Shown here: piece by piece, positions 1 through 9,400 of the stretch
How the letters are laid out: each line of letters opens with the position of its first letter
Numbering within the stretch: the first letter of the stretch is position 1
Virus record (IMG/VR): IMGVR_UViG_3300042691_016113
Coordinates: 1-29,550 of that record
DNA length: 29,550 nt
Direction: 5' to 3' (one strand)
Source of the DNA: a virus
Position numbers and translations under genes: made by a program
The notes under the pieces: model-generated
What the model saw: the letters and a program-made list of their open reading frames with translations, nothing else
The model's database searches: none
What the model was told of the DNA's origin: nothing

Positions 1-2814
1 TTCTGCTGTTTGAGATGTGTAACCACCATGACCACCAGAACCACCACCGCCGGCATATCGTCCTGCTCCCGGTGTATCTTCTACTTGTTTTAGTAATACT
101 GTAGGACAACCACTTCTATGCCTATTCGGTGATACTCTACCATAAGCTCCACCAGAACCAATTTGCGTATCAATTGCAAACAATCTTCTAACTACAATTC
201 TTCTTAAATCCCATTTAAACATTCTAATTACTGTAGGTCTAACTGTTCCAGTTCTAGCAAATGTAGTACCGTTAGGTTGTCCTTCAGCATTATTAGAATT
301 ATTTGAAATTAATTTCCATCCTGCTGGAATACAAATGTCACCAGTTCCTTCATGATATTCAAATCTTCTTGAAGTGGAACCGGTACTATTTTCTAATACC
401 ATTTGAATTCTACAATCACCAGTTCCGCCAAGCAATGCAGCAGACAATGAAATACATCGATCATAATTATTGTCAATATTATTTAAACCTTTGACCATTG
501 CTGGAGATGCGCCAGCATCATAATTTGTTCCAGATATAACCGTCGTTCCCCATCCAGTAACTCTAGTCCAGAAAGCATCCCATTTATCAGTACCATCTGC
601 CCAGCGAGGAATTGCTTGAGTTATTTGAACTGCATTATAATATGATTCACCAGTTAGTGGATGTACACCAGTAGCCTGATTAGCATTCCAGTATTGTGAA
701 ATTTGAGAAGCTGATTTTGTACCGCTTCCTAAAGTGCTAGTCCAATTACCCTGTGTAGTTCCTCTAACGTAATTTGCTGCACCAGTTGTAGGTATACCAC
801 TAACGAAAAGATTGTTTGGTGAAGCAATTGCTTTGTAAAAAGTGTTATAATAAAAATGATCGTAAGTATCATTTAAATAGATTGAATCACCCCATCCAAC
901 ACTTGATGGATTTCCATTAAGGTTTTTCATTATAAAGTAATAAGCACGATTCGAATTTGCTCCAGCAGAACCGTTAGTCATACTGCCCCAAACACCTTCA
1001 CCCAATTCTTCCTCATGAACAGAACGAAGAATAAATGCTTGTTGTGTTGCTCCACTTCCATTAGTACCACGAATTTTTATAGTACCACTTTGTTCTCTTT
1101 GATCTTTAGCTACATTACGTGCTATTGAATACTCATACATGTATGGTTGCATTCTTGGATTTATAAGACTGTTTGCATAAACTTCAATAAATCCAGGACG
1201 CATATCAAATGCGCCAGTTATTTGTCTGCTAGATCCATCACCGTTAGTATTTGCAACATAAAGATCATTCTGCAATCCGCCCATAGTATATGATACTGGA
1301 TTTCTAGTATCTTGTCCAAATGAACCAGAAACTACACTGCCTGCGCCACCACCGCCCCAATGATAATAAACTCCACTAGGATCATCAGCAGTTGGAGGAT
1401 ATCCTGAAGCACCACCTCCAGCAATTAACATGTATTGGAAAGATGCTGTACCTATGTCTCCAAAGTAATAGAACGGATCTGTGTTAGCGGCTGATCCTGT
1501 TGGATTTGTTCTTTGTGGCCAAACTGTATCTGTAGAAGAACTTGGGAAATATCGTGGTTGATAATCACCATTAATATACCAAGTTTGAGAATTTGCACCT
1601 GTTCCGTTTCTTTCTCCTGCTCCAGTCCAAGTGTGTATGCGATATCTTCCGTTTGAAGATAAAGTTATCGTTCCACCAAAAACGTTTGCTTGTGCTGAAG
1701 CAAGTCCACCAGGAAATGCTTGAAGGTCGTAACGAATTTTGATGATACCTTGTTGTCCGTTATTATCTCCATGATATCCTCCACCGCCACCATAACCGTT
1801 GGAACCGATTGGAGTATATGCTGGAAAGGGAACATTCAATTGACCACTAGATAGTCTATCTGTCGCTGTCGCAGCTGCTACAAATCCACTTGGATAAAGA
1901 GTAGTTCCAATTCTTCCAACATCTCTCCAAACTTGACCATTTGGAGCAGTTCCTCTTCCGGTGTAATCGTCTCCTGGTTTTCCATTACCACCACCTGCGA
2001 TCCACGACCATGCACTTTCATTATCACTGAGAAACGTAGTTGCGATTCCCAATCCACCCCATGGTCCTGACCATCCTACTCCACCACCGCCTCTTGATCT
2101 AAATCCGTTACCACCATATGGACTAGTTGTAACAGGTCCTACAGCTGAACTTGGAGCTGCAGCTGTAGAATTGTATTGATGATTTCCTCCTGCGTGAAGT
2201 GGATCACGAGCTTCTCTTGTAATTGAACAATAAGTTGCATAGTTGGGTCCTAAATTAGGAGCACCAACTTGAAAGTTTTGATATGTTGGTACTGCTGGAC
2301 CAACTGTTCCAAAATACCATCCAGGATGTTGTTGACTATTAGTAGGACCAGCTGGTCTAGCATTTTGCCATGAACCTCCACCACCGCAACCACCGGACCA
2401 GCCTCTACTAAAATCATTCTCGTCTGCTCCATTACCACCACCAGGAGCTGGATGTAATCCATAGAATGAACTATCTCCTCCAGCACCGCCAACTGTAACT
2501 GGAAAAGACATACCTTTTCCAATTCTAAAATCATTTACATAGAGAACACCACCTCCACCACCTCCACCACCATATGAGGCAGCAGCGCTACCGCCGCCAC
2601 CAACAACTAATATTTCCGCTGAAAAATAACCTGCAGCTGGAATAATACTTGATGGAACATTGAATGTTCCGTTTGTAGTGAACACATGAACTCGTTGACC
2701 AAATCCATTATCTTCGATAATGTAGTTTCCACCTGTTGGAAGAACTAATGCTCCTGCGCCACCAGCGCCAAAAGCTTTAGATGAAAATGCTGCGAACGTA
2801 CCTAATGTTGCCAT
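1..2814 (-). CDS. Glycine-rich tail fibre/adhesin-like protein (3' end outside window)
   Basis: This frame is open for 938 codons from the ATG at 2814 to the left edge without a stop, so the C-terminus is missing. The start lies one base after the stop of the preceding fibre gene. Near residues 43-75 it reads FTTNGTFNVP followed by EILVVGGGG and an eight-glycine run (82-89), the pattern of glycine-rich domains found in phage tail fibres. A second, diverged copy starts near residue 461 (MLIAGGG, then WGGGG at 486-490). A third glycine run (GGGGSGGHGG) begins near 922. The protein is rich in Gly, Asn, Trp and Tyr, with no membrane segment or signal peptide. Its place at the end of a fibre cassette suggests a host-contacting virion protein. 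The adhesin role is inferred from composition and position, and I recognise no catalytic motif. Confidence 0.75.
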   Translation of the reverse strand, partial: MATLGTFAAFSSKAFGAGGAGALVLPTGGNYIIEDNGFGQRVHVFTTNGTFNVPSSIIPAAGYFSAEILVVGGGGSAAASYGGGGGGGGVLYVNDFRIGKGMSFPVTVGGAGGDSSFYGLHPAPGGGNGADENDFSRGWSGGCGGGGSWQNARPAGPTNSQQHPGWYFGTVGPAVPTYQNFQVGAPNLGPNYATYCSITREARDPLHAGGNHQYNSTAAAPSSAVGPVTTSPYGGNGFRSRGGGGVGWSGPWGGLGIATTFLSDNESAWSWIAGGGNGKPGDDYTGRGTAPNGQVWRDVGRIGTTLYPSGFVAAATATDRLSSGQLNVPFPAYTPIGSNGYGGGGGYHGDNNGQQGIIKIRYDLQAFPGGLASAQANVFGGTITLSSNGRYRIHTWTGAGERNGTGANSQTWYINGDYQPRYFPSSSTDTVWPQRTNPTGSAANTDPFYYFGDIGTASFQYMLIAGGGASGYPPTADDPSGVYYHWGGGGAGSVVSGSFGQDTRNPVSYTMGGLQNDLYVANTNGDGSSRQITGAFDMRPGFIEVYANSLINPRMQPYMYEYSIARNVAKDQREQSGTIKIRGTNGSGATQQAFILRSVHEEELGEGVWGSMTNGSAGANSNRAYYFIMKNLNGNPSSVGWGDSIYLNDTYDHFYYNTFYKAIASPNNLFVSGIPTTGAANYVRGTTQGNWTSTLGSGTKSASQISQYWNANQATGVHPLTGESYYNAVQITQAIPRWADGTDKWDAFWTRVTGWGTTVISGTNYDAGASPAMVKGLNNIDNNYDRCISLSAALLGGTGDCRIQMVLENSTGSTSRRFEYHEGTGDICIPAGWKLISNNSNNAEGQPNGTTFARTGTVRPTVIRMFKWDLRRIVVRRLFAIDTQIGSGGAYGRVSPNRHRSGCPTVLLKQVEDTPGAGRYAGGGGSGGHGGYTSQTAE

Positions 2815-2815
2815 A

Positions 2816-3556
2816 TTATGAGAATTTTGATTGTGATCCTAGAAGCGTATAAGTTCCAGCACCACGTTTAATAATAGTTATTACATAAGAATCGATTGCG
2901 TTTGTATTACCACCTGTAGGAGAACCAGGAGTTGTCCATTTAGCTATTCCAGCAGCAACACCATCAATCGTGAATGCTGTTGGATAGTAAGCAGTTGCAC
3001 CATTTGTTACTAACATTGCTAGTGTAACAGATTCACCAACACTAGTAATACTATCAAATGATGTTGAACCATCTCCTCTAATATTTACAGTAAAATTACT
3101 ACCAGAATTACTGTCATAATAAAGAATTGCTTGAGATAAAACATCAAAGTTTATTGTGCCACCAGCTGAACCGGATAACGTTACTTTTTCTTTTGCTTGT
3201 TGTAATTTTGATGTTCCTGTAATAGTTAAACCACTTCCAATTAAAGATGATGCGGTTACAGAACTATTACTTGTAATCGATGAACCAATCAGAACGCCAG
3301 AAGATGAAAATGAAGTAGCAGTAATTCCACCAAAAGTCGTTAGTGATAATGTTTGATTTGCTGCAAAAGAAAGTCTACCTTTATTCGATACCGTAAAAAC
3401 TGGAACAACGATCTGACTAGAACTACCGCCACCGTATGTGGCAGCAGTTGTACCAGTTGTGGTCAGTTTGCTGTCAGATATAGAACTATCTGCTAAGTCA
3501 ATATCCGATACGTCTAAATCTTTAATAGACTTTGAATTTATTTTTGATAATGGCAT
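2816..3556 (-). CDS. Tail fibre-like virion protein
   Basis: This is a 246-residue protein. The N-terminal part has the SISDSKL segment and a PVFTVSNKGRLS segment (about 52-63), a motif shared by many fibre proteins of marine T4-like phages. The middle is Ser/Thr/Gly-rich and could form beta-repeats (about 70-125). The C-terminal part (about 134-246) runs from INFDVLSQAILYY to YTLLGSQSKFS; this type of ending, with an AIDSYVITIIK strand before it, is common in phage fibre proteins. The start codon directly follows the TAA of the upstream gene, so translation is probably coupled. It likely forms part of a trimeric fibre at the baseplate edge. The receptor is unknown, and no chaperone or enzyme signature is visible. 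Confidence 0.7.
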   Translation of the reverse strand: MPLSKINSKSIKDLDVSDIDLADSSISDSKLTTTGTTAATYGGGSSSQIVVPVFTVSNKGRLSFAANQTLSLTTFGGITATSFSSSGVLIGSSITSNSSVTASSLIGSGLTITGTSKLQQAKEKVTLSGSAGGTINFDVLSQAILYYDSNSGSNFTVNIRGDGSTSFDSITSVGESVTLAMLVTNGATAYYPTAFTIDGVAAGIAKWTTPGSPTGGNTNAIDSYVITIIKRGAGTYTLLGSQSKFS

Positions 3557-3904
3557 TTAATCTAACTCTAATGGTTCTGTTGGTTTCGGAAATTTATCCT
3601 TGATTTCTTTAATCGCATTGTACCAAATTCCATCTTTTCCGGGAATAGTACCATTATCCATATCATGCCACAACATATCTAATTGAACGAAACCTTCTGG
3701 ATATGACTCAAATCTATAAATTTGATATTTGTGATAATCATATTCTTTTTTATCACGTTCAACCTGTGCATCTATTTCTTCTCTTGTTGGTGGTTCTCTA
3801 TTTAAAGAATCTTCCCAAGAAGTTATCTCACTATTGAATAAAGAAAAACTAGCACCAGGTCTTAATTTTTTAATTGCTACTTCAATACCATACTGTTTGA
3901 ACAT
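3557..3904 (-). CDS. Small tail-fibre-associated protein (assembly chaperone-like)
   Basis: This 115-residue, charged, non-repetitive protein sits between fibre genes. The middle is a predicted helix rich in Glu, Lys and Arg (about 40-68). It is followed by ESYPEGFVQLDMLWHDMD (about 67-84) and a C-terminal WYNAIKEIKDKFPKP (about 94-108). The pattern YP..xxQLDMLWHDxxxG...W..AIK.VK..FPKP recurs in small proteins next to fibre genes of phages, some of which are annotated as tail assembly chaperones. I infer a fibre-assembly or fibre-attachment role, with moderate certainty. A strong AAGGAG site lies 6 bases before the ATG, so it is probably translated well. Confidence 0.6.
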   Translation of the reverse strand: MFKQYGIEVAIKKLRPGASFSLFNSEITSWEDSLNREPPTREEIDAQVERDKKEYDYHKYQIYRFESYPEGFVQLDMLWHDMDNGTIPGKDGIWYNAIKEIKDKFPKPTEPLELD

Positions 3905-3910
3905 TTATTA

Positions 3911-3916
3911 CTCCTT
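3911..3916 (-). promoter_or_regulatory. Ribosome binding site AAGGAG
   Basis: On the minus strand AAGGAG precedes the ATG at 3904 by six bases and overlaps the stop codon of the upstream gene (3915-3917). It fixes the start of the small 115-residue protein and allows reinitiation. Confidence 0.7.
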
Positions 3917-4388
3917 AATTATTTAGAACAACCCAACCACTTCCATCGTATCCTTGAAATTGAGTTCCAGAAATTACTAACATTCCAGACAGAGGACTAG
4001 TAATCGCAGTATCACGGGCAGCATTATCAGCATAAACTGGAGCTCTTAATGTAGTGTTTGCTCTAAAATTACTTGTTGCCAATGTTTGTGCAAGTTTTGG
4101 GGTTGTTACAGTTCCATCAGAAGGAACTTGTGTAGAAGATTGTCCTTCACCAATATGAAGAACTTGAATATTATTAACTCCTGCAATAGGAGCAGCTGCA
4201 AAATTAATATTAACTCCATCAAGGGAATAGTTTGCAGTCGGTCTTTGATATAAACCATTAATAAAAACAGCAACAGATGATGTTGATGCTGGACTTCTCG
4301 TCATTACAAAAGACGTATCGGAACCATCACCAGAGAAAACATCTACGGTAAATGGTGCTGTTCTAATTTGATTTCCTAAAATTGCCAT
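3915..4388 (-). CDS. Short tail fibre-like virion protein
   Basis: This 157-residue protein has two recognisable parts. Residues about 17-78 form a beta-rich module: GDGSDTSF, then VAVFINGLYQRP, then INFAAAPIAGVNNIQV. The same module occurs in the next upstream gene and in the gp7-like protein. Residues about 115-157 (APVYADNAARDTAI, SGMLVISGTQFQGYDG, WVVLNN) resemble the C-terminal tip of many phage fibre proteins, where a short sheet ends in a Trp-containing strand. AAGGAA lies 6 bases before the start. It is probably a short fibre or a fibre tip subunit. I do not recognise a T4 counterpart. Confidence 0.65.
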   Translation of the reverse strand: MAILGNQIRTAPFTVDVFSGDGSDTSFVMTRSPASTSSVAVFINGLYQRPTANYSLDGVNINFAAAPIAGVNNIQVLHIGEGQSSTQVPSDGTVTTPKLAQTLATSNFRANTTLRAPVYADNAARDTAITSPLSGMLVISGTQFQGYDGSGWVVLNN

Positions 4389-4398
4389 TGATTATTCC

Positions 4399-5217
4399 TT
4401 ACGTTTTAACAATCCACACAAAACCACCATACGCTGCTATATTTGGAGTACCACCAACTCCATTACATTGTGCCCAACCACTTGGAATGCTTCCCACTGA
4501 TCCAGTCCATAACATTGCAGCACCAGCTGGAATCTGATATCCGTTTGCAACAGTTAATCCAAGATTTGTTCTAGCATCAGCAGCACTTGAAGCACCAGTT
4601 CCACCGTCAGATACAGAAAGATCAGTGATACCTGAAATAGAACCACCGGTAATGTTTACCGATAATCCAGAAGCAAGAGCAGAAGTTCCTACAGCACCAG
4701 CACCAATTTTTGAACTGGTTACTGCACCTGCACCAATCTTGTCTGCTGTTACAGCGCCAGTTGCCAATTTAGTTTCTGTTACTGCACCTGTACCAATCTT
4801 ATCTGCTGTCACAGCACCTGTACCAATCTTTGCTTCTATAACAGCACCAGTATCAATTTTAGATGAAGTTACAGCAGCTGGACCAATTTTACCTTCTGTA
4901 ATTGCACCATCACCAATTTGTTCCGCTCTAATATCTGAATAAGGAGAAACAACATTCTGAGTTCTAAAAACAACTTGAATATTGTTTGTTCCTGTTGGTG
5001 GTGCTTCTGTAAAAGTTAATGTGCTTCCAGATATTGAATAAGCATATGATGCTCCAGGTTCTTGAATAACGTTTTCAACAATAACCTGTGCGTCTAAATC
5101 TTGACCCAATTCTCTTGACAATGCAAAGACTGTCTGTGAACCAGTTCCATTAAAACGATCAATACCTAAAGCATAATATAAAATGTTTGTATCTGGTCTA
5201 TTGCCAATATATGACAT
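4399..5217 (-). CDS. Tail fibre protein with decapeptide repeats and tail-collar-like C-terminus
   Basis: This 272-residue protein has a modular build. Residues 1-20 (MSYIGNRPDTN) match the N-terminus style of fibre proteins in marine T4-like phages. Residues about 20-87 repeat the GTGSQTVF...TGTNNIQVVF module seen in the next gene downstream. Residues 101-180 are eight decapeptides in register (IGTGAVTADK type). Residues 205-220 hold GGTGASSAADARTNLGL, a motif shared with lambdoid fibre proteins. Residues 232-260 (AAMLWTGSVGSIPSGWAQCNG) match the start of a phage tail-collar domain, but the protein then ends within 12 residues. The collar domain is therefore short compared with the usual family. 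The product is most likely a trimeric fibre at the baseplate. Confidence 0.75.
   Translation of the reverse strand: MSYIGNRPDTNILYYALGIDRFNGTGSQTVFALSRELGQDLDAQVIVENVIQEPGASYAYSISGSTLTFTEAPPTGTNNIQVVFRTQNVVSPYSDIRAEQIGDGAITEGKIGPAAVTSSKIDTGAVIEAKIGTGAVTADKIGTGAVTETKLATGAVTADKIGAGAVTSSKIGAGAVGTSALASGLSVNITGGSISGITDLSVSDGGTGASSAADARTNLGLTVANGYQIPAGAAMLWTGSVGSIPSGWAQCNGVGGTPNIAAYGGFVWIVKT
4678..4917 (-). repeat. Eight in-frame 30-bp (decapeptide) repeats in a fibre gene
   Basis: Residues 101-180 of the 272-residue fibre protein form eight units of ten residues with consensus IGTGAVTxxK. The DNA copies have diverged, so the period has been kept mainly at protein level. Such Ser/Thr/Ala-rich units are typical of fibre shafts. 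Confidence 0.85.
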
Positions 5218-5220
5218 TTA

Positions 5221-5571
5221 TTATACCTCTTCGGTTTCTAATATAGAAAGAATAACGTCTCCAGATGAAGCTGCTGACATTTGAACACGAACTCTGTCTC
5301 CTGCTTCCAGCACTAATTTCTGTTCTCCGCCAATTGCAATCAGAGTACCACCTGTAGCAACAGTAGCTTCTTTAACCATGTGAACTGTGTTTGCTCCTGC
5401 AGCATTGTAAATTATTACACTAGCAGAAACTGGAGATGCCACAATATTGGCAACTGTCATACCAATAACAGTTGCTTGAACACCTGAACCAGCCGTATAA
5501 ACATCAACAGCAGATGTTCCTACTCCCCCAGCAACCTTTTTTCTTAATGTAGATTTTTTAAATGATGGCAT
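5221..5571 (-). CDS. Small virion protein, predicted beta-sandwich
   Basis: This 116-residue protein starts with a basic segment (KKSTLRKK, 5-12) followed by alternating beta-strands rich in Val, Ala and Thr (VQATVIGMTVANI, ASVIIYNAAG) and a closing ILSILETEEV. The pattern GGEQKLVLEAGDRVRVQ is typical of small beta-sandwich virion proteins found in T4-like marine phages. There is no signal peptide or enzyme motif. It lies 4 bases downstream of the preceding gene. It may be a fibre-attachment or decoration protein; this is inferred only from its fold pattern and position. Confidence 0.55.
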   Translation of the reverse strand: MPSFKKSTLRKKVAGGVGTSAVDVYTAGSGVQATVIGMTVANIVASPVSASVIIYNAAGANTVHMVKEATVATGGTLIAIGGEQKLVLEAGDRVRVQMSAASSGDVILSILETEEV

Positions 5572-5575
5572 GTGA

Positions 5576-6205
5576 TTACCCTAAAATTAATGAATATATG
5601 AAACTTGTTTCTTGAATTTGATATACTAAATTACCAATCGCACTGTTTACAGTCGCAACTCCAGAAACAACCAAATTACTACCATTCGCATTTGAATAGA
5701 AAAACTCTTTAGATACTAGTGTATTTGAAACATTTGTATTTCCAAATGTAGTATTTCCTGTAGTTATATAACCATTTACTGCATTCATGGTTCCGTAGAG
5801 GAATAGATTATTTGCAGTAACGTTTCCAACAACATTCGCAGAATATGATACTGTCAGATTTCCACCAATAGCAGTATTTAAACTAATAGAAGCATTACCA
5901 TGAACAGTAATATTTCCACCAATTGTTGCGTTACTACTCACATTTAAAGTGTGGATATTTCCAGGAATAGCAATATTACTTTCAGAAATAAGTATGTTTG
6001 CTATATTGGCAGTATTTGCATATAATGTATTAATTGAACCTGATGTACGTACATTTAATTGTGCGTTTAAACCTTTGATATCGATTGCACTGTTAGACTC
6101 AATTGATGGTCCATCAGTAATGGCATTCATAGTCGCAATTAAGGACTGTGTTGCCACTAACCAATGGTCAATGGTATTAGCACTATTTAATTGTTTTATC
6201 GCCAT
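5576..6205 (-). CDS. Putative beta-solenoid fibre protein
   Basis: This 209-residue protein has a short N-terminal helix (about 8-30) and then a long Asn/Ile/Ser/Thr-rich region (about 45-195). There, short strands recur as variants of xIGGNITVxGNAS, spaced about 8-12 residues apart (for example ATIGGNITVHGNAS, TAIGGNLTVSYSAN, NVVGNVTANN). This looks like a beta-solenoid or triple-helix fibre shaft. The start overlaps the end of the upstream coiled-coil gene by 10 bases, with an AGGAAA ribosome site inside that gene. It is likely a structural fibre component. I cannot match it to a named family. Confidence 0.55.
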   Translation of the reverse strand: MAIKQLNSANTIDHWLVATQSLIATMNAITDGPSIESNSAIDIKGLNAQLNVRTSGSINTLYANTANIANILISESNIAIPGNIHTLNVSSNATIGGNITVHGNASISLNTAIGGNLTVSYSANVVGNVTANNLFLYGTMNAVNGYITTGNTTFGNTNVSNTLVSKEFFYSNANGSNLVVSGVATVNSAIGNLVYQIQETSFIYSLILG

Positions 6206-6435
6206 TCTGATTTCCTAATCGATGCAATCTCTTTTAAAAGAGTTTTTATCTCTTGCATTTCTTCTTCCATTTTTGCAAGACGTTGTTTCGTTTCTTCACG
6301 ATCTGCAATATCTTTTTTTACTTGTTCTTTGCGTCTATAATATTCCTGCAAACCACTTCTGTCAGTATTTAGAATTGCTCCAGTGGAAATATCACGGATC
6401 AAATGCTGTTGATCTTTAACTTTTACATGAGACAT
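6196..6435 (-). CDS. Small coiled-coil virion-associated protein
   Basis: This 79-residue protein begins MSHVKVKDQQHLIRDISTGAILNTDRSG, a conserved-looking N-terminus seen in small proteins next to baseplate genes of T4-like marine phages. Residues about 30-73 are a charged helix with hydrophobic residues at heptad spacing (LAKMEEEMQEIKTLLKEI), so a coiled coil is likely. It overlaps the stop of the DUF4815 gene by one base (TAATG), so translation is probably coupled, and a strong GGAGG site lies inside the DUF4815 tail. It may connect or trimerise fibre components; this function is inferred. Confidence 0.6.
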   Translation of the reverse strand: MSHVKVKDQQHLIRDISTGAILNTDRSGLQEYYRRKEQVKKDIADREETKQRLAKMEEEMQEIKTLLKEIASIRKSEWR

Positions 6436-9400
6436 TAACTACCCTCCGGTAAAGCAATAACACGCAAATCTTTAAGCAGAGGAACATTTGTTGCATCAGT
6501 TCCAGCCATTACAATCTTAATTGCGAATGTTTTGAAATTACCAAATGCTGTTCCATTCGATGTGTAATTAACAAAGTTATTTGCAACACCGTTAATACCT
6601 GGAGCAAAAACCAACTCTCTAAAGTCACCAGTAAACGATGAGTTGAAATTGAAGTTATTGATTTGTGTCATCAACTGCCAGTTTCTTTGATAGAATGGTG
6701 TTGGATCAGAGATAGACAGAATCTTATAGTACACATAAATCTGTGAAGTAATTGGTTTATATGCAGTTAAGTAAACTCGTAAATCTCCAGAATCAAATCC
6801 ATCTGCAAGTGTAACTGTTCTCATAATATAACGAGCGTTAGCGTTACCACCAGAAGCAGAAGTTTCACCATTCAATATAATTGAAGTTGCTACAGAGTTA
6901 GCTAATGACTGATTAACTACTAACTTACCAGTATATGGAGTTAGTCCAGTTCCCATAGTAGCTGATTCAGCAGTAGCGTTGAACAGATTAATTGTTGGAG
7001 TATTTGCATATCCACTACCAGGATTAGATATCCAAGCACGGGAAATCTTACCATCAGATGTTTCAACTTTAATGATAGCACCAGAACCTAATGTATTTCC
7101 TAAAGAATCTGTACTATGATCGACAACAAATATACCGTTTGCCATAGAACCGGCAGTACCAGTATTTGCTATGACAATTGCATCATTTGACAGAGGAAGA
7201 TTGTTGATCTTATTCTCAATCGCCAACAGATTCAATCTAGTTGAATCGACATAAGGAGTTAATGCAGAATCACCTGATGTTAAAGAAACAATAACTTTGA
7301 AAGTATCTTTTCCAGTATCTGGATTCAGAACACGACGACCAAGACTATCATTCAGATCATAGTCAAGATTAGGAACGATAGTTTTTAGACCACTCATTCC
7401 GCCGTTAGGACTCTTTTCAGAATCAAAAACGTATGATACAGTAGTTCTTGGTAAAGAAATATCTGTACTCATTAGATGAGCAACGTCAAACACAACGTTC
7501 GACGAAATGTTTGTCATGTCTGGTTTAAATACAACCTGAGATGTTTCAGTGCTATAAGAGTTTCTGAAAATCTGGAACTGCATATCTACATTCTGATCTG
7601 CGGTCCATGTTGAACCATTCTGAGATAAGAATAGAGAACCTAGATAAGGTTGATCCGAAATATCTTTCTGAGATGTAAGATCCTTTTTACTTTTCTCAGC
7701 AACATACACATTATATAATTTAGAGTTTGCTAGAAGAACAAAACAATGTTCACCTGGTTGTAGATATATTGGTGAATCAAACACAAAATCTGTATAATTT
7801 GCCTCATTAGTTATGTCAGGTTTAGTTGTAGTTTTAACTTTATCTGGTGTCAGAACTACAGTTCCTAATGGATATACAACAGAAGAATGAGGATATCCGT
7901 TAACAGTTGGACGAATTTCTAATCTTACTGGAACAGTAGGATCTTTTGTTGCGAAACACACACGAACTCTACTAATAAACAAACCATTTGGATATTGACC
8001 TTCACCAACTAAGAAAGTCTGTGCAAGAGGATCTGAGTAGAAGGCAGTTCTTGTCTGTGTTTCTTGACGAACCGATGTTGTTGTAGTAGTTCTTGAATCT
8101 CTTACATCAGTTCTTTGGATTCCAGCTGGAACAGTAGCAATAATATTTGTCTCTTGCGTTGTTGCCATTAATCCTTGAGCAAAGAAACGTGCATCACCAT
8201 TAGTTCTTGATGATTCAATATTTCCAGAACTGTCATCAATTAATCTGAATAACTTTTCTCCAACTCTGAACGTTGATCCAGGCAAGAAGAAAATACCTGC
8301 ACATGCACCACTCAAGTCGGTAGTGTTTCTACCAATAGTGTAGATTGAGTCAATAGATGGACGAATGTTCCATGCAGTATTAACTGTTATGGTTCTAGTA
8401 GAAGAATCATATGCTGTGATAATCTTTTCTTCCCCAAGTCCTAATCCTTTAACAATATAAATTGGTTGACCAACTAGATTTGCACTAGAACAATTTCTAG
8501 CTCCAGTAGCCATTAAACTTAATTGTAAAGTAGTTTCACCTGATGCAGTTGGTTGACCAGTGTAGTGTTCAAAATAGTCAACAACGGTATTTGTTGATGA
8601 TGATTGTCCAATAACACTCAGTGTCGCACCACTTTGTGGAGTATCTATAGAATTGGTTAATACTGTGCTTACAATGTAACCGATATTATTAGAAGTCATT
8701 ACAATAACAGAAGTACCATTTGTAGTACCTGTTACGTTATTTTTTATATTAACTACTTCTGGATTACCAAGTTCAGTTTGATAACTCAAATTGTTAGCTT
8801 TGAACACAACTTTATTTGCTCTAGAACAAACAGAAGTAATATTTTCATTATCAAAGAACGCATACAATTGTGTTGATGGTTTGAAACTTTGACCAATATA
8901 AAGAATATTTTTCTCTCTCATGTATGGAACAATTGATAGATCAATTACTCTTTCACCTAAACTTCTTGTGATTGTATCTAGAGTTACTGTAGACTTAACT
9001 CCAGTTCTAGCTTCACCAGTAACAGTTGTGGTAACAACATTAACATCTCTAACTTGTTCGATAGAGTTTACAGTTCTAGCTGAACACTGTGCTTTAGGTA
9101 AAGCATTCGCTCCACCCTGTGTGATCCAGTATTGAATTGGTTGCCATACACTAGATCCACCTGAACTATGTACTGTCCATCCAGCTGGTGGTTCATTAAT
9201 TGGGAATGGAGGGAACACAGTTCTAACACCACCAACTACAACGGCTTGTGGTGTCAATACAATTATTCCTCTTTGAGTTGTTCCCGCAACATTTTTCCAC
9301 TGACCAGCTACACCTTCAGCTGCACCAATATTAGATTCGGTTGAGCTGCTACTTACTTGGAACCACTCTCCCCATTCAGTCTTTGCAGCACCTTCAACTA

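Noticed and set aside
2250-2534. A minus-strand open frame of 94 codons.
   Set aside because: It lies in another frame inside the long glycine-rich frame, and its low-complexity Val/Leu/Gln sequence is the shadow of the Gly codons.
4625-4942. A plus-strand open frame of 105 codons rich in Pro, Ala and Val.
   Set aside because: It is the antisense reading of the decapeptide repeat in the fibre gene. It has no ribosome site and its composition mirrors the repeat.
4399-5217. The collar-type fibre gene as the target of a diversity-generating retroelement.
   Set aside because: No reverse transcriptase, template repeat or accessory gene is seen in the window, and no near-repeat of the gene's 3' end was found by eye.
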